A DNA stretch of 64,000 nucleotides, from assembly GCA_964413535.1 (NCBI GenBank), contig CAYPTB010000032.1, forward strand, positions 62,001-126,000. Direction: 5' to 3'. The notes under the pieces are model-generated. The model saw only the letters and a list, made by a program, of their open reading frames with translations. It was not told where the DNA came from and did not search any database. The DNA is from CAYPTB01 sp964413535. Its GTDB lineage: Bacteria; Planctomycetota; UBA1135; GCA-002686595. Within the stretch, counting starts at the first letter, position 1; the number at the start of each line of letters is the position of its first letter. This document shows, one piece after another, positions 54,148 through 62,019 of the stretch. The position numbers and the translations under genes were made by a program.

Positions 54148-54467
54148 GGCGCCAGTCTACCCACGGCCGCGCGCGTTCCCTTGTCGTAGACGAGCGCTCC
54201 GTCGCGCTCCACGTAGTCGACGACCCCGACGACGACCGTCTTGACCGCGCCGCCCGGAGCACGCAGCAGTTGGCGCCCGCAGTTCCCCTCGTCGACGACC
54301 AGCACGCGATCCCCGACTCCGGCCCCGACGCGGTCGATTCCGATGCGCGTGCGTCCCGATGGCGCGCCGTCGGGGCCGACTCCGCGCAGGAGGAGCAGCG
54401 TGCGTCCGGCGAGGATCGGGATCTGGACGGGCGAGACGACCGTGCCCACGACGTCCGCGAGGAACAC
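54144..54467 (-). CDS. microcompartment vertex protein (EutN/CcmL family), third of three
   Basis: This 107-residue pentamer-forming shell protein has MFLADVVGTVVSPVQIPILAG and VGAGVGDRVLVVDEGNCGRQ, the conserved core of the family, with VGVVDYVERDG near the end. It is longer than its two neighbours, mainly from a loop after the second strand. The GTG start is 1 nt after the previous stop, and its own stop overlaps the aldolase start (ATGA). It should cap the vertices of an icosahedral shell. Confidence 0.9.
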   Translation of the reverse strand: MFLADVVGTVVSPVQIPILAGRTLLLLRGVGPDGAPSGRTRIGIDRVGAGVGDRVLVVDEGNCGRQLLRAPGGAVKTVVVGVVDYVERDGALVYDKGTRAAVGRLAP

Positions 54468-54468
54468 C

Positions 54469-54762
54469 CTAGGAGCTCCCGTCCGCGACGTCGCGCCCGA
54501 GGACCACGGCCTCCTCGACGTAGCCGATGATCGCCGCGTCCACCGGCACGAACGTCACGGGGCAGGCGAGCGCGCCCTCGCGGCCGTCGACGAAGTGCAC
54601 GAGATCCCCGGGGCCCGTGCCCACCACCGAGCAGGCGACGAGCGCGTCGCCGTTCGCCTTCCCGTTCTCGTCGAGCGGCTGCACCCACTGCAGCGTGACG
54701 CTCTCCAACCCGCGGTAGCGGTGCGTCGCGACCACCCGACCGATCACGCGCCCGAGGTACAC
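54469..54762 (-). CDS. microcompartment vertex protein (EutN/CcmL family), second of three
   Basis: This 97-residue EutN/CcmL-type protein has MYLGRVIGRVVATHRYRGLE, VACSVVGTGPGDLVHFVDG and VDAAIIGYVEEAVV. GTG 54762 is 4 nt after the previous stop. Sequence differences among the three copies suggest that they form separate pentamers or one mixed pentamer, not recent duplicates. Confidence 0.92.
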   Translation of the reverse strand: MYLGRVIGRVVATHRYRGLESVTLQWVQPLDENGKANGDALVACSVVGTGPGDLVHFVDGREGALACPVTFVPVDAAIIGYVEEAVVLGRDVADGSS

Positions 54763-54766
54763 GTGC

Positions 54767-55060
54767 TCAGGTCCACTTCTCGTAGACGTTCTTCCCGCCG
54801 AGGTCCCAGGAATCGACGACGGCCATGATCACGGCATCGCACGGCCGGTCCTGGGTGAGATCGGTCTGACGCGCGCTCGAGCCCGTCGCGAACAGCACCA
54901 GGTCGCCCACGCCGGCTTGCACGGCGTCCGCGGCCACGACGTATTGCTCCTTCGGCGTGTTCTCGTGATCGTGGACCTGGACGACGAGCAGCTTCAGCCC
55001 TTCGAGCTTCTCGTCCTTCTGCGACGCGACCACGCTCCCCACGACTCTTCCGATCAACAT
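54767..55060 (-). CDS. microcompartment vertex protein (EutN/CcmL family), first of three
   Basis: This 97-residue protein has the canonical start MLIGRVVGSVVASQKDEKLE, then VVAADAVQAGVGDLVLFATG and CDAVIMAVVDSWDLGG. It begins the shell/aldolase cluster of four genes with gaps of 4, 1 and -4 nt. TATCCT ends 8 nt before ATG 55060, and no ribosome-binding site is seen, so the transcript may be leaderless. The PPIase gene lies 36 nt upstream on the same strand. Confidence 0.92.
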   Translation of the reverse strand: MLIGRVVGSVVASQKDEKLEGLKLLVVQVHDHENTPKEQYVVAADAVQAGVGDLVLFATGSSARQTDLTQDRPCDAVIMAVVDSWDLGGKNVYEKWT

Positions 55061-55068
55061 TCGCCGAG

Positions 55069-55074
55069 AGGATA
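55069..55074 (-). promoter_or_regulatory. -10-like element TATCCT for the microcompartment cluster
   Basis: TATCCT on the minus strand ends 8 nt before ATG 55060. It suggests that the shell/aldolase genes can be expressed apart from the PPIase gene. Confidence 0.45.
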
Positions 55075-55096
55075 CCCAGGGCGACGGCGCAGGGAC

Positions 55097-56461
55097 TCAG
55101 AAGAACGTCACCATCGCGTCGCGCGGCAGGACGTCCTCGATGAGCCTCCGGCGCAGCTCGTTCTGGACGTGGCTCTTCATCTCGTCCCAACTCGGTGCGC
55201 CGCGGGCCTCGCCGAGCCACACGAGCGCCATACCCTCGTCCAGGCGCAGGGGACCGACCAGCCGTCCCCCCGCCGGCAGGGGACCGCGCGTCCGGAGGTC
55301 CGCGAAGATCCCGGCGCGCAGCTCTTCGAGCCCGTCGCCGACGCGGGTCAGCCACCCCAGGTCGCCCCCGCGCGCGCGCGTGCGCGACTCCTCGGAGTGG
55401 CTCCGCGCGGCCGCCTCGAACTCCGCTTCGGTCGCGATGTTGCGCGCGAGCGTCTCGAGTTGTGACGCGGCTTCGCCGAAGCCGCGCGGGTTGAGCGGGT
55501 TCGTGAGCAACGCCGCGCGCAAGAGGAGCAGTCGCGCGCGCACCGCTTCGCCGTGGCGACCGTCGAACGTCGCGCGCTCCTCTCCGTACACCTTGCGCAG
55601 CGCGTCCTCCGGGTACGTTCGCGCGACCCAGGCCTTGGAGAAGGCGGCGAGCTCGACCGCCGGATCGACGCGCAGGGCCTCGAGCGAGAGTCCCTGCATC
55701 GAGAGGAGGCGCTCGAACGGCGCGCCGCGGTAGCGCGGGTCGGCCTCGGCCTCGCGCCGGCGGTGCTCGATCTCGGCGTCGATCGCGCGCGCGCGAGCCG
55801 CTTCCGAGAAATCCGGCATGCGGGCGCGGATGCCCTTGACGACGAGTAACTGGTAGCTCGTCTCGCGCACGTCTTCGACGGGGAGGCTTTGGCGCAGCTT
55901 GGTCTCGTACTCCGCCCGCGACACGCTCACGTCGCCGCAACGCCCCGCGACTCCGTCCGACCACGGTGGGGGCGGGGCGTGCAGTCCGCGATCCGCCATC
56001 TCCTTCTCGATCCAGATCTTCTGCTGGTCTCCGTTCAGCGGGGAATCCGGTGGGAGGCCCAGGGCCTCGCGACACAGCCGCTCCTGCACGATCGCCATGC
56101 GCAACAGTTCGCGGAACTCCAGCGGGTCCACTTCGTTCGACGCGAGCTCTCCGGCGATCCCGGCGCGCGAGCCGTTCGCGCGGACCTGACGGTCGAGCTC
56201 GGCGACGCGGCGATCGACGTCGGCGTCCGTGACGGTCATGCGCCGCTCGTGCGCCATCCGCTCGAGCAGTCGCGTGGTCAGGAAGTGCTCGAGGACTTCG
56301 CGGCCGGAGCTCGACATCGCGTAGCGCCGCAGCAGGACGGGGCCGAGCTCGGCGCTCGTGAGCTCGAGCCCGCCGCCGCGCGCCACGACGTCCGCCCGAT
56401 CGTCCGGGCGCTGCGCGGGGACGATCTGGGCGGCGAGGGCGAGGAGGATCGCGAGGAGCAT
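55097..56461 (-). CDS. secreted parvulin-type peptidyl-prolyl isomerase (SurA/PrsA-like)
   Basis: This 454-residue protein has a signal peptide (LLAILLALAAQIVPAQ) and a SurA-like layout. An N-terminal chaperone part has LLRRYAMSSSGREVLEHFLT and RMTVTDADVDRRVAELDRQ. One C-terminal parvulin domain has EFEAAARSHSEESRTRARGG, DLGWLTRV and GPLRLDEGMALVWLGEARG. It should fold exported proteins. It follows the Clp-like ATPase by 59 nt. TATCCT (56477-56472) lies 10 nt before ATG 56461. Confidence 0.85.
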   Translation of the reverse strand: MLLAILLALAAQIVPAQRPDDRADVVARGGGLELTSAELGPVLLRRYAMSSSGREVLEHFLTTRLLERMAHERRMTVTDADVDRRVAELDRQVRANGSRAGIAGELASNEVDPLEFRELLRMAIVQERLCREALGLPPDSPLNGDQQKIWIEKEMADRGLHAPPPPWSDGVAGRCGDVSVSRAEYETKLRQSLPVEDVRETSYQLLVVKGIRARMPDFSEAARARAIDAEIEHRRREAEADPRYRGAPFERLLSMQGLSLEALRVDPAVELAAFSKAWVARTYPEDALRKVYGEERATFDGRHGEAVRARLLLLRAALLTNPLNPRGFGEAASQLETLARNIATEAEFEAAARSHSEESRTRARGGDLGWLTRVGDGLEELRAGIFADLRTRGPLPAGGRLVGPLRLDEGMALVWLGEARGAPSWDEMKSHVQNELRRRLIEDVLPRDAMVTFF

Positions 56462-56471
56462 GCAGCCCGAG

Positions 56472-56477
56472 AGGATA
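56472..56477 (-). promoter_or_regulatory. -10-like element TATCCT for the PPIase gene
   Basis: TATCCT on the minus strand lies 10 nt before ATG 56461, the same hexamer as at the microcompartment cluster. Confidence 0.45.
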
Positions 56478-56520
56478 CGGGCCGTCGAACCCGCTCACGA
56501 CCCCCGCGCTGCGAAGGGGT

Positions 56521-57828
56521 TCAGCTCTCGACGCGGAACTCCGGCTCGCCCTTGCGGACGGCGATCCGGATCCAGGGTCGCTCCCGGCGCGTCGCGAGCA
56601 GGACGTCGGAGAGCGGCGCCTCGATCGCGCGGCGGATGGTGCGCCGGATCTCCCGAGCGCCGCTCTCCACCGTGAAGCCCCGCTCCGCGACCCACGCCGC
56701 CACCGCGGGCGTGAAGGCCACCCGGCGGCCCCGGCCCCGCACGCGCGCGGCGAGCTCGCCGAGCTGACGCCGGGCGATGCTCCGGGCGTCCTCCCCGTCG
56801 AGGCACCGGAAGAGCACCGTCTCGTCGAGGCGGCCCAGGAACTCGGGTGAGAACGTCTGGGCCAGCTCGCGGCGCGTGATCTCACCCACGGCGCCGTCGT
56901 CGAGCGGGTCGTCCGCGCCGAAGCCCACGCGGTGGGACTCGCGCGCGACCTCCCGAGCTCCGACGTTGGACGTGAGCACGACGAAGGCGCGGTCGAACAG
57001 CACGCGCCGCCCCTTGCTGTCGGTCAGGTGCCCCTCGTCGAGGACCTGCAGCAACAGGTTGTGCATCCGAGGATGCGCCTTCTCGATCTCGTCGAACAGG
57101 ACGACGCACTCGGGCGTCTTGGCCAGGGTCTCCGTCAACTGCCCGCCGTCGCCGTGGCCGACGTAGCCCGGCGGAGCGCCGATCAGCTTGCTGTACTCGT
57201 GCGCCATCGCGTACTCGCTGCAATCGACGCGCGCGAGAGCGTTCTCGTTGCCGAACACTTCGGCCGCGAGCGCGCGGCACAGCTCGGTCTTGCCCGTTCC
57301 CGAGCGGCCGACGAACAGGAAGGAAGCGAGCGGCCGGTTCTCCTCGGCGAGCCCGGCCGCCGCGCGGCGCACGGCCGAGGCCACGCGCCCGACCGCTTCG
57401 GACTGTCCGATCACGCGCTCGCCCATGCGCTGGGTCAACCCGTCGACGCGCCGGCGCAAGCGGGCGGTGAGGCTCTCACGCGGCGAGCGCGACGGACGCT
57501 CGCCGGTGGTTTCGGGCTGCGGCAGCGGCGTCTCGGCCAAGCTCACTGCGTGGATCTCGAGGCCCGGATTCACGGAGACGCACAGTTGGTAGAGGTGATC
57601 CTCCGCGGCGATCGGATCGCAGGGGTGGAGGTCCGACAGCACCGTGTCGAGGTTCTCCTCGCGGTAGTCCTCGAGGCAGGCTCGGATCACCGACTGCCGG
57701 TAGGCGGAACGGTTCATCCCGGCTGCGACTCGGAGCCCCGCGCTCTCCGGGGCGAGGATGCGCACGCGCAAGAACCGGTCGGCCAGGTCGAAGTACTTGT
57801 AGACGGTGGCGGTCTTGGCGGAGCGCAA
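56521..57828 (-). CDS. single-AAA Clp/ClpB-like ATPase with an unrecognised N-terminal domain
   Basis: This 435-residue protein has one AAA+ module of the ClpB second-ring type: Walker A FVGRSGTGKTELCRALAAEV, pore-loop GYVGHGDGG, Walker B CVVLFDEIEKAHPRMHNLLL, sensor 1 FVVLTSNVGARE and a D2-small C-terminal domain. The first 100 residues or so (TATVYKYFDLADRFLRVRIL, SAYRQSVIRACLEDYREENL) match no Clp N-domain or first ring that I know. It may be a specialised unfoldase with its own substrate adaptor built in. The start TTG 57828 is uncertain. It is divergent from the kinase gene. Confidence 0.8.
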   Translation of the reverse strand: MRSAKTATVYKYFDLADRFLRVRILAPESAGLRVAAGMNRSAYRQSVIRACLEDYREENLDTVLSDLHPCDPIAAEDHLYQLCVSVNPGLEIHAVSLAETPLPQPETTGERPSRSPRESLTARLRRRVDGLTQRMGERVIGQSEAVGRVASAVRRAAAGLAEENRPLASFLFVGRSGTGKTELCRALAAEVFGNENALARVDCSEYAMAHEYSKLIGAPPGYVGHGDGGQLTETLAKTPECVVLFDEIEKAHPRMHNLLLQVLDEGHLTDSKGRRVLFDRAFVVLTSNVGAREVARESHRVGFGADDPLDDGAVGEITRRELAQTFSPEFLGRLDETVLFRCLDGEDARSIARRQLGELAARVRGRGRRVAFTPAVAAWVAERGFTVESGAREIRRTIRRAIEAPLSDVLLATRRERPWIRIAVRKGEPEFRVES

Positions 57829-57998
57829 GGGGGGATCTCGGGTCGAGGGGCGTCTCGCGCCACCGGGTTGCAGGCTGTTTCGGATCCGCGCGTCGGGGAT
57901 CTTGACGGGTTCCCCGTGCCGCGCGCGCGGACGAAGGCGCCGATCGAGTTCGTGGGACGCCGCCCCTTTGCCAGTACACTCCGTCCGGAAGACGCGCC

Positions 57999-59045
57999 AT
58001 GACCTCAGTCAAGGAGGAGCTCCAGTACCTCGCGCTCTTGGTCCACCGCGGCCACCTGGGCCGCGCCGAGGCCGAAGCGCTCCTACCGCGCGTGCAGGGC
58101 GGGGTGCTGCTCGACGAGTTGCTCGAGAACGAGCTCGCCTGGGATCCGCGCTTGGTGAAGAAGCTGCGGCGCACGCGCGCCGGCGAGATCCCGGAGATTC
58201 CCGGCTACGCGATCCTCGGCAAGCTCGGTACGGGTGGGACCGCCGACGTCTTTCGCGCCCGCGAGCTCAAGTCGGGACGCCTCCTCGCCCTCAAGGTCCT
58301 GAACGAGAAGTGCGCGCGTCAACCCGCCGTGCGCCAAGCGTTCATCGGCGAGGCGCGCATGCTCGAGCGCCTCGCGCATCCGGGGCTCGTGGGATGCCAG
58401 GGCGTCGCGAAGAGCGGCACGACGCTCTTCTCGCGACTCGAGCTCATCGAAGGCCGCACGCTGCTCGAAGAGCTCGACTCGGGCCGCGCGTTCGACGAGG
58501 CCGCGGCGCTGCGCATCGTCCTCGAGGTGGCCGAAGTGCTCTCGTACCTCGAGGGCCAAGGCGTCGTGCACCGCGACGTGAAGCCGGGCAACGTCATGCT
58601 CACGCGCGCGTCGAAGGTGAAGCTCATCGACCTCGGCTTCGCGGCCGAGGGCGGCGCGTCGACGCCGCACGAAGGAGCCGTGGGCACCGTCGCCTACCTG
58701 TCGCCCGAGCAGGCGCGCGGGGGCGCTTCGGCCGACTCGCGCTCCGACATCTACAGCTTGGGCGTGACGCTCTTCCACCTGGTGGTCGGGCGCTTGCCGT
58801 TCGAGAGCTCGGACGACCGCGAGCTCCTGCGCATGCAGATCATGGACTCGTTGTCCTCGCCCGAGCTGAAGGGCCGCGGGATCTCTCCGCACCTGCACTA
58901 CTTCATCGAGAAGATGATGGCGAAGGTGGCGGCCCATCGATACCAGTCGTTCGACGAGCTCGCCACGGACATCCGCGAGCAGTTGGAGGGCCGCGACAGC
59001 CTCGACTTCGAGGGCGACGCGCGCCGCCGCCGGAGGCGGCCCTGA
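57999..59045 (+). CDS. Hanks-type serine/threonine protein kinase
   Basis: This 348-residue kinase has Gly loop LGKLGTGGTADVFRA, Lys99 in LLALKVLNE, catalytic Asp193 in VVHRDVKPGNVML, metal-binding IDLGFA in place of DFG, and GTVAYLSPEQARGG. An N-terminal 65-residue part (LQYLALLVHRGHLGRAEAEA) is helical and common before planctomycete kinases. No membrane segment is present. It heads an operon with a Cys-cluster protein (CTGA overlap) and a peptidase (TTGA overlap). TACACT at 57975 lies 18 nt upstream of ATG 57999. Confidence 0.92.
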   Translation: MTSVKEELQYLALLVHRGHLGRAEAEALLPRVQGGVLLDELLENELAWDPRLVKKLRRTRAGEIPEIPGYAILGKLGTGGTADVFRARELKSGRLLALKVLNEKCARQPAVRQAFIGEARMLERLAHPGLVGCQGVAKSGTTLFSRLELIEGRTLLEELDSGRAFDEAAALRIVLEVAEVLSYLEGQGVVHRDVKPGNVMLTRASKVKLIDLGFAAEGGASTPHEGAVGTVAYLSPEQARGGASADSRSDIYSLGVTLFHLVVGRLPFESSDDRELLRMQIMDSLSSPELKGRGISPHLHYFIEKMMAKVAAHRYQSFDELATDIREQLEGRDSLDFEGDARRRRRRP

Positions 59046-59887
59046 GCGGGAAGCGCGGCGCCGACCGCGACCCCGGGCAGGACGGCGTCGTTCCGTTCCG
59101 GTTCGCCTGTCATCGCTGCGGCCATTGCTGCACCGCGCCCGACGGCTACGTGTGGCTCGCCGAGGGCGAGCCCGCGCGGCTCGCTGCGGCCCTCGACATG
59201 GACCTGGAGCTCTTTCGCGCGCGCTTCGTGCGCACCGTGCCCGACCCGACGACGGGGGTCTTGCGCGCGGCGCTGCGGGACGAAGGCGGGCGCTGCGCGC
59301 TGCTCGAGGGGAAGAACCACTGCAGCGTCTACGAGGCGCGGCCCGAGCACTGCAGCAGCTTCCCCCACTGGCCGAGCGTGCTCACGGATCGCGCCGCCTT
59401 CGAGCGCGCGCGCGAGGTGTGTCCCGGGATCGCGGTCGAAGTGCCGGCCGAGACGCGCGCGAGGGCGTTCTCCGCGCTGGAGCAGCTCTACGCGGAGGTC
59501 GACCTCCTCGCCGAGCGCTCCGGCTCGGTGTGCATCCTGCGCGGAGCGTGCTGCCGCTTCGAGGACGCGGGGCATCGGCTCTTCGCCACGGCGCTCGAGG
59601 CCGACTACGCGCGCGAGCGCGTTCCGGACGCGCCCGCGCCCGAGGCTCCCGGGCGCTGTCCGTACCACGTGGCGGGCCGCTGCACGGCCCGTGCAGGGCG
59701 GCCGCTCGCATGCCGCACCTACTACTGCGACACACGCACGGAATCGGCGCTGCGCGCGGCGCACGAGCACTTCCTCGCGCGCCTGCGGGCCATCGAGCGC
59801 GAGACCGGCTACCCTGTGAGTTACGCGGAGTTCCCCGCGCTCCTGCGCGCACGGGGCGTGGGCGCCCCGGAAGGAGATCCTGCTTGA
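59042..59887 (+). CDS. YkgJ-like cysteine-cluster protein, probable CTG start
   Basis: This protein of about 281 residues has two metal-binding Cys sets. The first is FACHRCGHCCTAPDG with CSVYEARPEHCSSFPHW. The second is CILRGACCRFEDAG with CRTYYCDTRTE, where RPLACRTYYC is typical. Such clusters are thought to bind zinc or Fe-S. No ATG, GTG or TTG keeps the first cluster without a long overlap, so CTG 59042 is proposed. It overlaps the kinase stop (CTGA), with GGAGG 5 nt upstream. The stop overlaps the next gene's TTG (TTGA). Confidence 0.75.
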   Translation: MSGKRGADRDPGQDGVVPFRFACHRCGHCCTAPDGYVWLAEGEPARLAAALDMDLELFRARFVRTVPDPTTGVLRAALRDEGGRCALLEGKNHCSVYEARPEHCSSFPHWPSVLTDRAAFERAREVCPGIAVEVPAETRARAFSALEQLYAEVDLLAERSGSVCILRGACCRFEDAGHRLFATALEADYARERVPDAPAPEAPGRCPYHVAGRCTARAGRPLACRTYYCDTRTESALRAAHEHFLARLRAIERETGYPVSYAEFPALLRARGVGAPEGDPA

Positions 59888-61068
59888 GGCTACTGCACGT
59901 CTTGGGGTTGGCGCTCTTCCTCGCGGTCGGCATCGCGGGATTGCTCCACGTGCTGGAGGACGAGCCCGAGAGCGCGGCGCGCCAGCGCGGCGCGGGACTG
60001 CGCGTGCCCACGAGGTCCGGGCGCGATCCGGCCGTGCAAGAGTCCCCGAGCAAAGCGGCGCATCGGCCACTCGCGGCGCCCTCCGCCGGATCGGACGGGG
60101 ATTCGGAGCTCGCGACCTGGAACGACGCGGGCCTGGCGGCACTCGAGGCGGGCGATCACGCGGTCGCCGTCGCCAGTTTCGAGCGCTGTCTGGCCGCCCG
60201 CCCGAACGAGTCCGTCTACGCCGCCAGTCTCGCGGAGGCGCTCGCGCGCTTCGCGCTCGACGAGTACGGGAACGGCGCGCGCACGAACGCGCTCGTCCTG
60301 CTCGAGCGCGCCGGGGCGCTCGCGCCGGAGCGCGACGACATTGCGAAGATCCTCGCGCGTTGGCGCGAGATCCAGGCCGAGGAGAAAGCCCTCTGGCAGT
60401 ACGAGACGGATCACTTCGAGCTCGCCTTCGACGCCGAGCGCGAGGATCTGCTCTACGGCGCGCAGGACGTCCTCGACGTGCTCGAATCCGCCTATCACGA
60501 GTTCGGACTGAAGTTCGACTTCGACCTGATCCGGAGGCGCCGCCAGCGCGTCCGCGTGATCCTCTCGGACCACGAGGACTTCCGCCGCGTGACCGGGCTC
60601 GGAGAATGGGCCGGCGGAGCGTTCGACGGGACCATTCGGCTGCCGCTCTCCGATCTCGCGAACGAGCAAGCGACGTGGGAGCCGGTGTTGCGCCACGAGC
60701 TCGTCCACGTGTTCGTGCACGAGTCCGGGAAGAAGTACGTCCCCGGTTGGCTGAACGAGGGGCTCGCACAGTGGCTCGAAGGGAATCGGGAGGAGCTCTT
60801 GACCCAAGCGCGCCGGACCATGGCCGGCGCGGAGCCGTTCCCGCTCCAGGAGCTCAAGGGTTCCCTCAGCGACTGGGAAGACCCCGCAGCGATCCGGCGC
60901 GCCTATGCCCAGGCGTTGCTCTTCGTGGACGGCATCGCCCGCACCTACGGCGAGGAGGTGCTCGTCAAGATGGTCGCCGGCTGCGTGCGCGGAGGGAATC
61001 CGGGCCTAGTGTTCGAGGCGCGCACGGGCATCTCGCTCGCAACCGTGTTCGCGGACATGGAGTTCTAG
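59884..61068 (+). CDS. membrane-anchored peptidase MA-like metallohydrolase with TPR
   Basis: This 394-residue protein has an N-terminal hydrophobic segment (LLHVLGLALFLAVGIAGLL). TPR-like helices follow (AGLAALEAGDHAVAVASFER). The gluzincin domain has the metal site LRHELVHVFVHE (His271-Glu-Leu-Val-His275) and the third ligand Glu in WLNEGLAQWLEG. It should act outside the cytoplasmic membrane. TTG 59884 has AAGGAG 8 nt upstream and overlaps the previous stop (TTGA). A hairpin begins 3 nt before its last base. Confidence 0.87.
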   Translation: MRLLHVLGLALFLAVGIAGLLHVLEDEPESAARQRGAGLRVPTRSGRDPAVQESPSKAAHRPLAAPSAGSDGDSELATWNDAGLAALEAGDHAVAVASFERCLAARPNESVYAASLAEALARFALDEYGNGARTNALVLLERAGALAPERDDIAKILARWREIQAEEKALWQYETDHFELAFDAEREDLLYGAQDVLDVLESAYHEFGLKFDFDLIRRRRQRVRVILSDHEDFRRVTGLGEWAGGAFDGTIRLPLSDLANEQATWEPVLRHELVHVFVHESGKKYVPGWLNEGLAQWLEGNREELLTQARRTMAGAEPFPLQELKGSLSDWEDPAAIRRAYAQALLFVDGIARTYGEEVLVKMVAGCVRGGNPGLVFEARTGISLATVFADMEF

Positions 61069-61087
61069 ATCCCTAAAAGGGATCTAG
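61065..61087. terminator. hairpin at the end of the kinase operon
   Basis: CTAGATCCC and GGGATCTAG are complementary around TAAAA. The stem includes the stop codon TAG of the peptidase gene. No T-run follows on the plus strand. Confidence 0.5.
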
Positions 61088-61256
61088 GCCCCGCCGTGGC
61101 GCCGCCAGCCTCTCGCGCGCTGCGCGAATTCATCGGCCCGACGGGCCGTCCGCCGCGTGGTCCACACGCTGCACGCCGAATCGAACCGAGCATGCCTCGC
61201 TCCGAGGCGAAGCCTCGTTGAACCTCGACCCCGTTCGCTCCGCGGGCGACATCCTC

Positions 61257-61262
61257 TATCTT
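61257..61262 (+). promoter_or_regulatory. -10-like element TATCTT for the COG4648-like gene
   Basis: TATCTT is followed by 7 nt (CCGCGGC) and then GTG 61270, the same spacing as at several other first genes in the window. Confidence 0.45.
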
Positions 61263-61269
61263 CCGCGGC

Positions 61270-61902
61270 GTGTCGACTCGGAGTGCGGCGATGCGGGGAG
61301 TGGGGGTGGTCCTCTTGCTCGCGTATCCGACTCTCCTGTACTTCGGGCTCACGCGCTGGAGCGCGCGGACGCTCGGTTGGGTCCTCTCGAGCGCGCTCTT
61401 GGTCGCGGCGTTCGCCCGCGTTCGGGGGGTTCCGCGCGAGCAGCTCCTCGGCGTCGTCGGGCCGTTCGTGCCGATGCTCGCGCTCGTCGTCCTGGCGTCG
61501 CTCGCGGACGATCGGCGGGCGATCCTCGCGCTACCCGTGGCCGTCAACCTCGCGCTGCTCGTTCCGTTTGCGAGCTCCCTCCGCGCGGGGCGCGTGCCGA
61601 TGGTGCAGCGCTTCGCCGAGATCGAGCGCGGGCGGAGGATGCCCGGCTCGCGCCTCAGCCCGGGGGCGATCGGGCATTGCCGTCGCGTCACGGCCGTGTG
61701 GTGCGGCTTCTTCGTCTTCAACGGCGCGGTGGCGGCCGTCCTCGCCTGCTTCGCGCCCGTGACGTGGTGGCTCGCCTACACCTGCTTCCTCTCCTACCTG
61801 TTGATGGCGGCGATCTTCCTCGGCGAGCGGGTCGCGCGCCGGGCGGTCGCGCGCCGGGGGCCGGGGCTCGTGTCGGGCACGTCGGAGCGCAGCGTGGAAT
61901 AG
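61270..61902 (+). CDS. COG4648-like membrane protein
   Basis: This 210-residue integral membrane protein has about six hydrophobic segments. They include GVVLLLAYPTLLYFGLTRWS, LLGVVGPFVPMLALVVLASL and FVFNGAVAAVLACFAPVTWW. The conserved-looking loop MVQRFAEIERGRRMPG and SPGAIGHCRRVTAVWCGFFV matches COG4648 proteins. These occur in aryl-polyene and related fatty-acid-like clusters; their role is unknown but may be in acyl transfer or export. GTG 61270 is supported by TATCTT 7 nt upstream. The halogenase-like gene follows on the same strand, 117 nt away. Confidence 0.75.
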   Translation: MSTRSAAMRGVGVVLLLAYPTLLYFGLTRWSARTLGWVLSSALLVAAFARVRGVPREQLLGVVGPFVPMLALVVLASLADDRRAILALPVAVNLALLVPFASSLRAGRVPMVQRFAEIERGRRMPGSRLSPGAIGHCRRVTAVWCGFFVFNGAVAAVLACFAPVTWWLAYTCFLSYLLMAAIFLGERVARRAVARRGPGLVSGTSERSVE

Positions 61903-62019
61903 CGCCCGGCCTCGCCACGAGCCGACGCGGAGCGAGGCGCGGAACCCGTGTCCGCCGCGGGCGCGATCGGCTCGAGTCCCCGTTAGAATCCGCCGCGCTC
62001 GAATGGAGTCAGGACGAAC

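Noticed and set aside
61065..61721. 218-codon minus-strand frame after the peptidase gene
   Set aside because: It is Arg/Ser/Thr-rich without any fold pattern and is antisense to the clearly hydrophobic COG4648-like gene.
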